A stretch of DNA of 64,000 bases from an uncultured Persicobacter sp. (GTDB taxonomy: Bacteria; Bacteroidota; Bacteroidia; Cytophagales; Cyclobacteriaceae): the NCBI GenBank assembly GCA_947498325.1, contig CANMKE010000009.1:1-64000 (forward strand), given 5' to 3'. Positions 15,717 through 25,121 of this stretch are shown one piece after another. The notes beneath the pieces are model-generated. The model did no database searches, had not been told where the DNA came from, and worked only from the letters and a program-made list of their open reading frames with translations. Position 1 is the first letter of the stretch, and each line of letters opens with the position of its first letter. The translations under genes were made by a program, and so were the position numbers.

Positions 15717-18701
15717 TTAGAAGCTTAAGTTAACACCCAACATGTAAGTTCTTGGACGTGGGTAAGCATTGTTGTCAATACCACCGAATACCTCTGGATC
15801 CAGACCGTCGTAGCCTGTAATCACGGCCACATTGTTTACAGTACCGTAAACGCGGGCGTTCATTTTAGATCCGAACACATTAAAGAAGTTGTAACCAATC
15901 ATTACGTTGTCAATTCTCAGGAATGAACCATTCTCCAAGTAGTAGTTAGACAACAATTGTGGGTGCTGGAATTTAGTATCAAATACCGAAGCGTGAACGT
16001 TGTTCAACACCTGACCAGAAGTGTGTAAAGTGTTGTAGTTACCTTTGTTTGAGGCTACGTTGTTGTACACTTTGTTCCCGAGAGAAGCACGTGCTGCGGC
16101 TGAGAAATCCCAGTTTTTGTACGTCATGCGGGTAGTCAGTCCCAACAAAAATTTAGGAGCAGGGTTACCCAAGTATTTCAAATCATTCTCCGTGATTTTA
16201 CCATCACCATCCTGATCTTTGTACATCCCTTCTACTGGGTGACCATCTTTGTCATATACTTGCTCATACATGAAGAAGGCACTTGCAGGGTATCCTACGC
16301 GGTGACGTTGTGCATATACACCTTGTCCACCTTCAACACCACCTGTACGTACACCGTCGTAATCAGGATCGTCGTTCATGGTCAAAGAGGTGATCTTGTT
16401 GTCATTATAAGTGAAGTTCACACCCAAGTCGAAGTTGAAGTCTTTGCTCTGCACCAATTTAGAGTTCAAGTTGAATTCAACCCCTTTGTTTTCCATTGCC
16501 CCTACGTTGGTCGTCAACATGTTGGTCAAGTTGGAACCTGCAGGAACAGGAATGTAGTTCAACAAGTCAGCTGTATTTCTGTAATACACTTCCAAAGCAC
16601 CAGAGAAACGATCATCCAAGAAACCGAAGTCAACCCCTGCGTTATAAGTAGTTGTTTGCTCCCATTTCAAATCCTGGTCGTAACCTGAAGGACGGATGGT
16701 GTTGAATGTTTTGGCTTCACCTGTTTTGCGGTCATAGTAAGTGTAGCGGCTTGTGGCTACTGAAGTCGCGTAAACAGGCATGTAACCGAATTCAGAACCG
16801 ATGTCCTGCTGACCAGTGATACCGTAACCCAAACGCAATTTCATGGTAGAAATGGTGTTGGAGCTTGCCAGGAATGATTCTTTGTCCATGTTCCATGCAA
16901 AAGCTGCGGCAGGGAAAATACCCCAACGATTGTCCTCAGAGAATCTTGAAGAACCATCGGCACGTACGGTTGCGGTGAACATGTATTTTTCGCTCAATGA
17001 GAAGTTGGCACGGGCGAAGAACGACTGCAAATTGTTGTGATTTTTGTAGTGTTCCAAAGCCATTGGATGCTCTTGTCCAGAACCGTAACTGTTGTGGTTA
17101 ATGTCCTCTTTCTTGAAGTACTGATAAGAATAACCACCCATTACATCGAACTTACCATCGATAGATGGAAGGTCTGAAGCATATTTCATGTAGAAATCCA
17201 ACAGGTTATTATTTTTCGTTTGTTCGTAAGATCTGAAAGTACCTTGGTTGGTTACTGCTCCCTGATCGAAACCAGCGTTTGCATCAACGTTAGTATCACC
17301 GTTTGATTTTGAGTAATCGTAACCTACGTTCAAGTTAGCCGACAAACCTTTCAGGAATGGCATGCTGTAATCCAAAGACAAGTTACCTACTGAACGGAAT
17401 ACATCCGCTTCGTCATGGCGTTGGTTGATCAATGCCATTGGGTTACCTGGCGCAATAGAATACTGAGGAACACCTTTGTCATTCAACCAGGTGAAGTAAC
17501 CACCGAACTGATCAAATTCTTTGTTGTCAGAATAAATTGGTTGCGTAGGATCAAAAGCACCTGCAGCACCAATAGCACCTTCGTTAGAGAAGTTGTTTTT
17601 CACTCCCATTACCTTAACGCTCATATTTGTTTTCAAATTGTCGTTAAAGAATTTCGGGTTCAAATTCAACGCTAAAGTCGTACGTTGCATGTCTGATTTT
17701 TTCAATACCCCCTGGCTGTTGTTATAGCCCAAAGACACACGGTAAGGAATATCTTTCAGTGAACCAGAAACGGCGATATTGTGATCTGTAGAGATGGCAG
17801 TGCGGAAAATGGCATCTTGCCAGTCTGTATTGGCATCTCCCAAAAGGTGAGCATTTTCAGGTGTTTTAGCATTCGTCAATTCGCGGTATTGGTTCGCATT
17901 CAGCATGTCCAATTTACCCGTGATCTGACCAACAGAAACAGTTCCTGTGTAATCCACCGTCATTTTTCCTTTCGTTCCTTTTTTCGTGGTGATGATGATC
18001 ACACCGTTGGAGGCACGAGAACCGTAAATGGCTGTTGCTGAAGCATCTTTCAATACGGTGAAGGTTTCAATATCTGAAGGGTTAATGGTGTTCAGTGGGT
18101 TACGCATACCTGCTACGCCACCGTTGTCCATTGGTACGCCATCGATAATGATCAATGGGTCGTTAGAGGCGTTCAAAGAAGCACCACCACGGATACGGAT
18201 CGTTGCGCCAGCGCCAGGAGCACCACCGCCGTTGGTAATCTGTACACCAGGTACTTTACCATTCAATAATTCTTGTGGAGAAGAAATCGCGCCTTGGTTG
18301 AAGTCTGAAGCGGTAATGGCGGTAACCGAACCTGTCAAATCTGATTTCTTGGCAGAACCGTAACCGATAACCACTACTTCGTTAAGGCTTTTGACATCAG
18401 CACCCAACTTGACGTCGATTTGCTGCTGATCTCCCACCAAAACTTCCTTAGGCTTATAACCTACAAAAGAAAAAACGAGTACATCGCTCTTTTTGGCCTG
18501 AAGCTGATAGGCTCCATTAAAATCTGTGATTGTACCAGATGCTGATCCTTTGATCAACACGTTTACCCCAGGGATTGGCTCCCCATCATCTCCCGAAACA
18601 ACGGTTCCCTTGACCATTGCCTGTGCAAATGCTGACAGTGAAAAAACCATCAACATGACCACCACTGGAAGCGACTTACGGATCGTGTAAAAATTAGTCA
18701 T
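15717..18701 (-). CDS. SusC/RagA-family TonB-linked outer-membrane transporter (unit 2)
   Basis: A 994-residue TonB-dependent importer closely resembling that of unit 1. Parts in order: signal peptide ending SLSAFAQ, carboxypeptidase-regulatory-like domain (VKGTVVSGDDGEPIPGVNV), TonB-box region LNEVVVIGYG, plug signature DASATAIYGSRASNGVI, barrel, and terminal MLGVNLSF with the C-terminal Phe. The shared plug phrases (for example INPSDIETFTVLKDAS) and the susE-type third gene suggest the two units handle related alpha-glucan-like substrates. An operator-like site shared with unit 1 lies about 165 bp upstream of the ATG. Confidence 0.96.
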   Translation of the reverse strand: MTNFYTIRKSLPVVVMLMVFSLSAFAQAMVKGTVVSGDDGEPIPGVNVLIKGSASGTITDFNGAYQLQAKKSDVLVFSFVGYKPKEVLVGDQQQIDVKLGADVKSLNEVVVIGYGSAKKSDLTGSVTAITASDFNQGAISSPQELLNGKVPGVQITNGGGAPGAGATIRIRGGASLNASNDPLIIIDGVPMDNGGVAGMRNPLNTINPSDIETFTVLKDASATAIYGSRASNGVIIITTKKGTKGKMTVDYTGTVSVGQITGKLDMLNANQYRELTNAKTPENAHLLGDANTDWQDAIFRTAISTDHNIAVSGSLKDIPYRVSLGYNNSQGVLKKSDMQRTTLALNLNPKFFNDNLKTNMSVKVMGVKNNFSNEGAIGAAGAFDPTQPIYSDNKEFDQFGGYFTWLNDKGVPQYSIAPGNPMALINQRHDEADVFRSVGNLSLDYSMPFLKGLSANLNVGYDYSKSNGDTNVDANAGFDQGAVTNQGTFRSYEQTKNNNLLDFYMKYASDLPSIDGKFDVMGGYSYQYFKKEDINHNSYGSGQEHPMALEHYKNHNNLQSFFARANFSLSEKYMFTATVRADGSSRFSEDNRWGIFPAAAFAWNMDKESFLASSNTISTMKLRLGYGITGQQDIGSEFGYMPVYATSVATSRYTYYDRKTGEAKTFNTIRPSGYDQDLKWEQTTTYNAGVDFGFLDDRFSGALEVYYRNTADLLNYIPVPAGSNLTNMLTTNVGAMENKGVEFNLNSKLVQSKDFNFDLGVNFTYNDNKITSLTMNDDPDYDGVRTGGVEGGQGVYAQRHRVGYPASAFFMYEQVYDKDGHPVEGMYKDQDGDGKITENDLKYLGNPAPKFLLGLTTRMTYKNWDFSAAARASLGNKVYNNVASNKGNYNTLHTSGQVLNNVHASVFDTKFQHPQLLSNYYLENGSFLRIDNVMIGYNFFNVFGSKMNARVYGTVNNVAVITGYDGLDPEVFGGIDNNAYPRPRTYMLGVNLSF

Positions 18702-19173
18702 TGCTTACTTTGGTTAAGTATCTAAATAAAAATGACAGCCGATAAGCACGATGGTAGATGATTGATAAATTGACAATTTCCCCCGCATTATCTGCTTCAC
18801 TTTTGTTCAATTTCAAATTTTCAACCAAAAAAAAGCTACAAAAACTAATGATAGCCACTCAATACTTCCGCAATCGTTTACGGTAAATCACTGATAATCA
18901 CCATTATCTATATCATTTAACGGGAAAGCTGAAATCCTCATGACTGTTTAACGCTAATCAAATACCCCAAACCGATTAAATGACTTTTATGAAATTTAAT
19001 TGTATTGTTCCATTAATATATGAATTTGGTAAACCATGTAATGAACCTAACGAGGACGCAAAGCCTATTACCAACTGGATTGGCTATCGGATGGCTATCG
19101 GTTCAAGGAATCTTCTTTTTCAGCGCTGTTACAATTCGCCAAATTTCCGTGACCGACTTCAGTTTATAAAGAC
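18702..19173. other. Regulatory gap upstream of susC unit 2
   Basis: No gene is visible. It includes the operator-like site at 18866-18883. A weak 5-bp inverted repeat (TACTT/AAGTA near 18706-18720) is present. Nothing else was recognised before the terminator of the S8 protease gene. Confidence 0.6.
18866..18883. promoter_or_regulatory. LacI-family operator-like site upstream of susC unit 2
   Basis: The plus strand reads TTCCGCAATCGTTTACGG. Its complement aligns with 12591-12608 (14 of 18 identical), and its CAA-CGTTTACG core recurs at 48514-48526. The position relative to the susC start is similar in units 1 and 2. Confidence 0.4.
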
Positions 19174-19205
19174 AAAAAAAGCCCGCATCAAAATGCGGGC
19201 TTTTT
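19174..19205 (-). terminator. Terminator of the unit 3 operon
   Basis: AAAAAAAGCCCGCAT / ATGCGGGCTTTTT stem with a short loop, about 90 bp after the stop of the S8 protease gene. Symmetric A/T tracts would permit termination from either side. Confidence 0.88.
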
Positions 19206-19294
19206 CACAGGGCTTCAAATCCAAATGATCTATTGTTACTTCAGCCAGGTTAATTAAGTGTATTCATCACCCTGGTCAAAAGTTCTAAACTGAT

Positions 19295-22200
19295 TTAGTT
19301 CTTCAATAACCTGATGACTTTGGAAGCATTTGCTGTTTTCACCTCCACAAGGTAAACGCCTGCGGGAAAACCAGCGAGATTAATCTGATGATACCGTTCC
19401 GCAAGCCCGTTGATCTCCTGAATTTTTCGACCACTCACATCAGAAAGGATAATACTTACGCCCGTGGCATTGGCAGGCAGCGCCACCGTGGCTGTTGAAT
19501 GGGCAGGATTAGGATAAAGCTTCACCTCAGAAAGATCATCGGCGCTCAGGGCAACCTCGTAACCGAGTTTCACCCGACAGCCATCATCCACCACATAAAG
19601 CTGTATATCGTTAATATCCCCTTCAGGCTGAAAGAATCCCTCATTGTAATCTGGGATCAGCTGCCCATCAATAAACCAGTCGTATTGCGAACCCACCGTC
19701 TGGGTAATGTAATAGCCTGAAGTTCTGATCAGCGGTTTTTCCACAATATCATTTTCTACCACCCACACCTTTTCCGTGAAAGTGTCGCGTTCACCATTTT
19801 CATTGGAAATACTCAGCGTAACATCATACTCCCCCATTTCAGGGAATACAAAATCCACCGACTGCCCTTCAACGGTTTCGGAATAATCATCTTTGCTGAT
19901 GGTCCAAACGGTTTTACTTACTGCTCCTGAGCTCATCGAAGTCAGTTTGGCAACTCCTTCGGCACAGGCATAGTCAACATCCATTTCAGCAAAAATAAGC
20001 TCATCGCAATCTTTTTCAATCCAGCCGCTACCGCTGTTCAGCTGACTGTTTTTCCCAATGGCAAAAACGGCATTCCCCGCCACATCAAGGTCATCAATTT
20101 GCAGGTAATCCATACAAAAACGTCGGGCATCACTGTAAATGAGCGCATCACTGCCTTCGCCCACAAGACTGATCAGCTGATCTGACGCACCAGTGGCGGT
20201 CATATTCTCCGTGACCGTCAGCGTGGATGAAGCACCAATGGCAAGCATAGTACCCGCGGTCAGTTGTAAATCATCAATACTGACTTCCCCTTCAATGGTC
20301 AGGTCATCCTGCGCATCAAAAACACCAATCTGCCCATTGCCCGATGCGGTCCCGATCAGGGTCAGTGGCACCGACGAGCTTACCGTTCCCAGCTGCGCAC
20401 CACCGAGGGCAAGACTTGCTGACTGATCACTGGCATTGGTAAAATTCACCTCCACACCAGACAAATCGGCATCTTCAACCCCACCCAGGGCAAGGCGGTT
20501 GCTTATCGACCAGCTTCCTTCAGCCCGCATTTCCGTTTCGGTACTTTGCGATGTCACCTCCAGGGTTTGTGCTTCTATATCATTCATATTGAATCGGCCC
20601 CCGCCAAGCAAAAGGCTTTTGGCGGTCAGTTTTCCTTTAATATTCCATACCGACTGATCAAATCCCCGCAAATTGAGGCTCGCTTCCTCAATCTCGTTTT
20701 CCACATTCAGGTTGATCAGCGTTCCTGCGGAGGCGGTCAGGTCGATCGTCCCCGAATTGGTAATAGCACCGTCGCCTTTCAGAATCAGCGCACCCGTCAA
20801 CAACAGGTCAGTATCCATGTTCAGTGTACCCGCTTCAATGGTCAGCGATCGGGCGGTCGGGGAACCGTTGAGCAGCACCGTCGGTGTCCCTGATTTCTGA
20901 TCGATCACCACATCGGTGTTTTCATCGGGAATTGTATTGATTGCATCTCCTCCCGATCGGTCCGACCAGTGGTCGCCATCCGACCATTCGCCATCCCCTT
21001 TCACCCAGTACAATACAGTCCGCTGTTCTTCCAGTGCGCCCGAAGACATGATCAGGCTGTAATCCTGACCAGCACCATCAAGCAAGTCGCCCTGATGGCT
21101 CACCTCCACGGTGTATGTTCCCGCTTCAGGATTCAGGATTTCGATTTTCTCATTATTATCTACATTGTTCTTTGCTGTTCTGCTCGCCTTTCGTGAAGGG
21201 GTCTCAGGATCCAGGGACCACGCAAAAACGGTGCTTCCGCTTGGCGATTTCACGGTAACATCAAGGTTGTTCACCAAAACTGGCGTTCTGGGATTCAGCA
21301 TTTTTTCTGGGGAAGTACCCGCTGGGTCTGTCCATGCGAGCGTGGCAAGTACAGGGTTGTTTCCATCGCTTTCAAGCTGATACGTTACCGTGGCTCCCTG
21401 CTCAAGTCGGCCTTCCTTAATCTGATAGCTGCTCAAATGGGTGTTTTGCACCAAATGTGCCGCACGATCCACGGCCAGCAAACCATAACCATGACTGTAA
21501 GTTGGCCCTTCCGCCGCTCCTGCCTGTCTGGTGGTGTGAATTGCCAGCCCCTTGAGGGTAGCAGCCCTCATATACGCCCCTTTATTTTCGAGTGCATAAA
21601 GCTCCTGAATCAATAACAGGGAGCCCGTAGCATTGGGAGCAGCCATAGATGTTCCCTGTTGCGTGGCATAGGTGGAATCGCTCAGTTCAAAAGAGGAATT
21701 CACGGCCACAGGCGAGAGCACATTCACCCCATTGGCAACAACATCGGGCTTAATTCGCCCATCGTCTGTTGGTCCCCAGGAAGAAAAATCACTCATCTCC
21801 ACACTGTTGAAATCATTGTAATTCAACACCTCTTTTACCGCTCCTACGGTCAGGGTATTTTTTGCAGTGGTTTCTGGAGGAAGACAATCATAAGGGCCAT
21901 CGGCACGTGTTTGTACCTCAGGGCGCACACTTCCACTTGACGGGCCTTCGCCTCGGTCGTTTCCTGCCGCCCATACGATCAGGTAGTTCGGCGCGCTGAA
22001 TGCCAGTTTATCAATATCCCTTGCCCTTGAGTTGTAGAACCCAAAGAGGTAATCGGCCTCCAGACTTACGGACTCATCACCATACCAGGTATCGCCCGAC
22101 CAGCCCCGCACCGAGCCGTAGCTGTGGTTCGAAAGCAATAAACCGAGTTCTGCCTGTTCGGCCATTTTTTTAAGGTCTCCTGCGGCAGTCATACTGACCA

Positions 22201-22711
22201 CCTCGGCTTTGGGGGCCATGCCTTTTGCCGAGCTGTTGATTCCTTCTGCCGCAACGGTTCCCGCCACATGCGTAGCGTGATCGCGGGTTGAGCGGTCATT
22301 GCTTGAAGAAGAATTACCATACCGACTGATCCTTCCAGCAAGCTCGATGTGGGTGTATTGCGGGTCACCAATCTCGACAACGCCCACTTTCATCCCTTCA
22401 CCTTCCAGCTCAAGCTTCATTGTTCCGCCTGCGCCAATCTTAACGGCTCCAGTGGTTATGGCGGCTTCTTTGTTGTAGTTGGTAATATAGATCAGCTGCC
22501 CGTTTTCTATTCCGTTCAGAAACGCAGGGCGACCATCGCGCAGGGTGATCTTTGTAGGGAGGCCTCTTTGGCTGGCGATCTCTTTGGCCGCTTCAAAATT
22601 TTGCTGATAGGCAGTACCAAAGTCCGACTGCATTTGTCGCAAGTTCCCCTGTGCTAAAGCGACCGTCAGCACAGCAAAATACAAGCTTATCAATAATATT
22701 AATTTTTTCAT
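19295..22711 (-). CDS. Secreted subtilisin-like (S8) serine protease with T9SS sorting domain
   Basis: A 1138-residue exported peptidase. Signal peptide 1-20; S8 domain about 100-420 with His145 in DHATHVAGT, oxyanion Asn251 in WAAGNDRG and nucleophile Ser355 in GTSMAAPNATG. Where the catalytic Asp should be (VGVVEIGD), residue 113 is Glu, encoded GAG. Downstream are a P/jelly-roll-like domain (about 440-560), a long LxLxG-rich beta-repeat region (about 570-900), a PKD-like domain (about 930-1010) and a type A C-terminal sorting domain (LYPNPAHSTATV onward, ending VIRLLKN) for T9SS export and surface attachment. It ends the unit 3 operon, 94 bp after the Calx-beta lipoprotein gene. Its position suggests it supplies peptides to the unit 3 SusCD. 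Confidence 0.9.
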   Translation of the reverse strand: MKKLILLISLYFAVLTVALAQGNLRQMQSDFGTAYQQNFEAAKEIASQRGLPTKITLRDGRPAFLNGIENGQLIYITNYNKEAAITTGAVKIGAGGTMKLELEGEGMKVGVVEIGDPQYTHIELAGRISRYGNSSSSNDRSTRDHATHVAGTVAAEGINSSAKGMAPKAEVVSMTAAGDLKKMAEQAELGLLLSNHSYGSVRGWSGDTWYGDESVSLEADYLFGFYNSRARDIDKLAFSAPNYLIVWAAGNDRGEGPSSGSVRPEVQTRADGPYDCLPPETTAKNTLTVGAVKEVLNYNDFNSVEMSDFSSWGPTDDGRIKPDVVANGVNVLSPVAVNSSFELSDSTYATQQGTSMAAPNATGSLLLIQELYALENKGAYMRAATLKGLAIHTTRQAGAAEGPTYSHGYGLLAVDRAAHLVQNTHLSSYQIKEGRLEQGATVTYQLESDGNNPVLATLAWTDPAGTSPEKMLNPRTPVLVNNLDVTVKSPSGSTVFAWSLDPETPSRKASRTAKNNVDNNEKIEILNPEAGTYTVEVSHQGDLLDGAGQDYSLIMSSGALEEQRTVLYWVKGDGEWSDGDHWSDRSGGDAINTIPDENTDVVIDQKSGTPTVLLNGSPTARSLTIEAGTLNMDTDLLLTGALILKGDGAITNSGTIDLTASAGTLINLNVENEIEEASLNLRGFDQSVWNIKGKLTAKSLLLGGGRFNMNDIEAQTLEVTSQSTETEMRAEGSWSISNRLALGGVEDADLSGVEVNFTNASDQSASLALGGAQLGTVSSSVPLTLIGTASGNGQIGVFDAQDDLTIEGEVSIDDLQLTAGTMLAIGASSTLTVTENMTATGASDQLISLVGEGSDALIYSDARRFCMDYLQIDDLDVAGNAVFAIGKNSQLNSGSGWIEKDCDELIFAEMDVDYACAEGVAKLTSMSSGAVSKTVWTISKDDYSETVEGQSVDFVFPEMGEYDVTLSISNENGERDTFTEKVWVVENDIVEKPLIRTSGYYITQTVGSQYDWFIDGQLIPDYNEGFFQPEGDINDIQLYVVDDGCRVKLGYEVALSADDLSEVKLYPNPAHSTATVALPANATGVSIILSDVSGRKIQEINGLAERYHQINLAGFPAGVYLVEVKTANASKVIRLLKN

Positions 22712-22805
22712 TGGTAGGTAGGGTTAGGGTGTTGGGTGGTTGTGGCAAACATGCAGCGATCCCTCTACTGAATTTGCAGCAGGATCGGCATTTTTAGAAC
22801 ATGCG

Positions 22806-23657
22806 CTAAGGAGTGAAACGGGTGTAAATATCATATTCATCCTCACTGAAAAGCCCTTTTTGCACCATATGAATATTGAAAGAGTCCTCGCAGGGGTCGT
22901 ATATGGCTTCCATTTTATCGATCAGAATTTCAACATCATCGGCCCCGACCATCGAGGCCTCAAGGATCACAACATTGCCGAGCTCATCGAAAGTGAAATC
23001 CATCGTTACGGGAAAACCTCCTGTAAATGCTGGGTTTTCGGTCAGGTAGGCCACATAATCCCCCCATATATTACTGAACCTGTAAACTTCGTCGCCGATT
23101 TCCTCAAGCCTGCTCGGGAAGATGTGGTTTTCTCCGCCCACAGAACCGAAGGTTGAGGAGTAGACCTCGCCTCGGTAGCGTTCCGAGAGCGCAATCGGGC
23201 AATCATCATCTTTAATATTGATCCGCAGCGAAGAGTATACCGTTCCGTTTTCATAACCGATCACCAAATCTGAAGGAGCCGATACATCAATGATCCGCAC
23301 CGTAACGGAACGCTCGAGGAAGTTTTCTTCATTATCATCAATGGCCTGTAAAATCATCTGTCCGACCTGCTTCCCTTTGGGAATGATCACCTCTTTGGTG
23401 GTCAGGATATAATCTTTACCTTCCACGGCATTAAATTCTTCGAGCTGAAAGTACACCTTCGTGTCTTCATCCCGCGGCAGGGCGATATTCACATCCACAG
23501 GAATGGCAATTCCTTCGGGCAGATCAAACACCTCGGAGTCTGTCAGGTCAAAAGTAACGTAATTTTGACCTTCATAAAGTTCACTTTCAGAGTCAGTACA
23601 ACTTGACAGCAGCAACACTGAAACGATCAGCAATAGGTATATCTTGGGGTATTTCAT
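22806..23657 (-). CDS. Calx-beta-type surface lipoprotein (unit 3)
   Basis: A 283-residue lipoprotein starting at the ATG at 23657 (MKYPKIYLLL), signal ending LLLSSC. The 23663 ATG is an alternative, and the extension to 23690 would overlap susD. Residues about 25-145 look like a Calx-beta domain (IALPRDEDTKVYFQLEE, then AVEGKDYILTTKEVIIPKG, then ENFLERSVTVRI), a calcium-binding beta-sandwich fold. The C-terminal half is unrecognised, with CEDSFNIHM near the end. It lies between susD (22 bp) and the S8 protease gene (94 bp), the slot that usually encodes a surface substrate-binding protein. The ligand is unknown. Confidence 0.75.
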   Translation of the reverse strand: MKYPKIYLLLIVSVLLLSSCTDSESELYEGQNYVTFDLTDSEVFDLPEGIAIPVDVNIALPRDEDTKVYFQLEEFNAVEGKDYILTTKEVIIPKGKQVGQMILQAIDDNEENFLERSVTVRIIDVSAPSDLVIGYENGTVYSSLRINIKDDDCPIALSERYRGEVYSSTFGSVGGENHIFPSRLEEIGDEVYRFSNIWGDYVAYLTENPAFTGGFPVTMDFTFDELGNVVILEASMVGADDVEILIDKMEAIYDPCEDSFNIHMVQKGLFSEDEYDIYTRFTP

Positions 23658-23679
23658 GGTCATAGCGGTAAGGTTGATA

Positions 23680-25107
23680 TTAATAGCCATCGTTTTGGCT
23701 CATATTGTCGTTGGCCAAAATTTCATGTTGCGGGATAGGCATTACAAATCGGAAATCGTTCGCCACCAGCACTTTTGGGGTGGTTGGTGTGGTGGTGTCT
23801 ACCCGAACAATCGGGTCGCCCCAGCGCCGCAGATCGAACCACAGGTGCCCTTCAAAACTGAGCTCCAGCAATCGCTGATGCTTAATGGCCGTAAAAATGG
23901 AATTGCCATTTTCCCCTCCGTCAGTAAAGCCCTCAATACGTTCTTTTCTCAGCGCATCAAGGTCTTCAAGTGCTTTGGCAGCCTGCCCATCCCTGAAGTA
24001 AGCCTCCGCACGGGTCAGCAACATTTCCGAAGCCCTGAACACAATAAAATCTCCAGCATTAATCGCCGAATTTCCCCCGATATACTTCCCGACAATGGCT
24101 GACTGCTCAATCTGATTGGGGTCGTTGGCTACCTGTACCCCATAGCGGATATCCTTCTCAGGGTCTCCATCGTCATTTTTGGCAAAGGCATTGATGAAAT
24201 CCTGCGTTGGGAAGAAGTTCACCAGGCCAGAATTATCGCGCCACAAATTTCCAAGGCGACTTGTTTCAGCTGGGATGTTGAATTTAAAATAGACCTCCTC
24301 ATTGTTGGGAGAGTCAAAATCAAACATTGCCTGATAGCTGCTCGAGGTCACGATATTTTTTGCTGACAAAGCTTCCGTCGCTTTGGTGATCGCTGTTTTG
24401 TAATCCTGCTGATACAAGGCAATGCGTGCCTCCATAGCCGTAACTGCCAGGGTATTGAAATAAATATAGTCGAGGTCCTCGCGACTCAGGCCATCTGCCT
24501 GCCACTTTTTACTTTCTTCGAGGTCTTGTTGGAGGGCGGCGTAAACCTCCCCCACAGTATTTCTCGATGGCATGCCCACTTCCAAGGTGGTCATGTAAGG
24601 AACCGCCAAAGCCTCCTGTTGGGTGTAGCTTTCCGCAAAAATACGGAACAGCTCAAAATGCGCATAAGCACGCAAACCATAAGCCTCTCCCTTAATCTGA
24701 TTGACCTGCTTCACGCTTTCGTCATCAGGCGCAGGGATAAGATCGGCCTCGGCAAGCAGAATATTCACGGCATTAATGGCACTGTAATACCCACTCCAGC
24801 CATAATCGCTCATCAGGCTTGGGGTGTCAGGGGTGTACTGCCAGGTATAACCAGAGGAACCGATATTTCTTCCTTTGCTGGCCATTTTACAGAGGTTGGT
24901 CTGATAGGTGCTTGTACGGAGGGTCGGACTTTTGGGAAACAGGCCGTAAATCGCTGCCAGACCAGACTCCAGGTCCTCCACATTTTTATAAGCCACCGAG
25001 CGGTCGATCACATCTGTTGGGGTAATATCCAACTTACCAGTACAGGCCGAAAACCACATCAGCAGTAAAAACAACCCTTTATTATTCATTATATTTTTCA
25101 TCTTCAT
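23680..25107 (-). CDS. SusD/RagB-family lipoprotein (unit 3)
   Basis: A 475-residue lipoprotein lid, signal ending MWFSAC. It is shorter than the unit 1 and 2 SusD proteins and belongs to a different branch: the C-terminal motif is HQRLLELSFEGHLWFDLRRW and the terminal signature MPIPQHEILANDNMSQNDGY. The N-terminal DITPTDVIDRSVAY and the following AIYGLF helix are typical of RagB-like proteins. It lies 14 bp after susC. With a protease in the same unit, a peptide or glycopeptide ligand is more likely than a plain glucan, as in the RagAB peptide importer of Porphyromonas. Confidence 0.95.
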   Translation of the reverse strand: MKMKNIMNNKGLFLLLMWFSACTGKLDITPTDVIDRSVAYKNVEDLESGLAAIYGLFPKSPTLRTSTYQTNLCKMASKGRNIGSSGYTWQYTPDTPSLMSDYGWSGYYSAINAVNILLAEADLIPAPDDESVKQVNQIKGEAYGLRAYAHFELFRIFAESYTQQEALAVPYMTTLEVGMPSRNTVGEVYAALQQDLEESKKWQADGLSREDLDYIYFNTLAVTAMEARIALYQQDYKTAITKATEALSAKNIVTSSSYQAMFDFDSPNNEEVYFKFNIPAETSRLGNLWRDNSGLVNFFPTQDFINAFAKNDDGDPEKDIRYGVQVANDPNQIEQSAIVGKYIGGNSAINAGDFIVFRASEMLLTRAEAYFRDGQAAKALEDLDALRKERIEGFTDGGENGNSIFTAIKHQRLLELSFEGHLWFDLRRWGDPIVRVDTTTPTTPKVLVANDFRFVMPIPQHEILANDNMSQNDGY

Positions 25108-25121
25108 GAGCGGTTAAAGCC

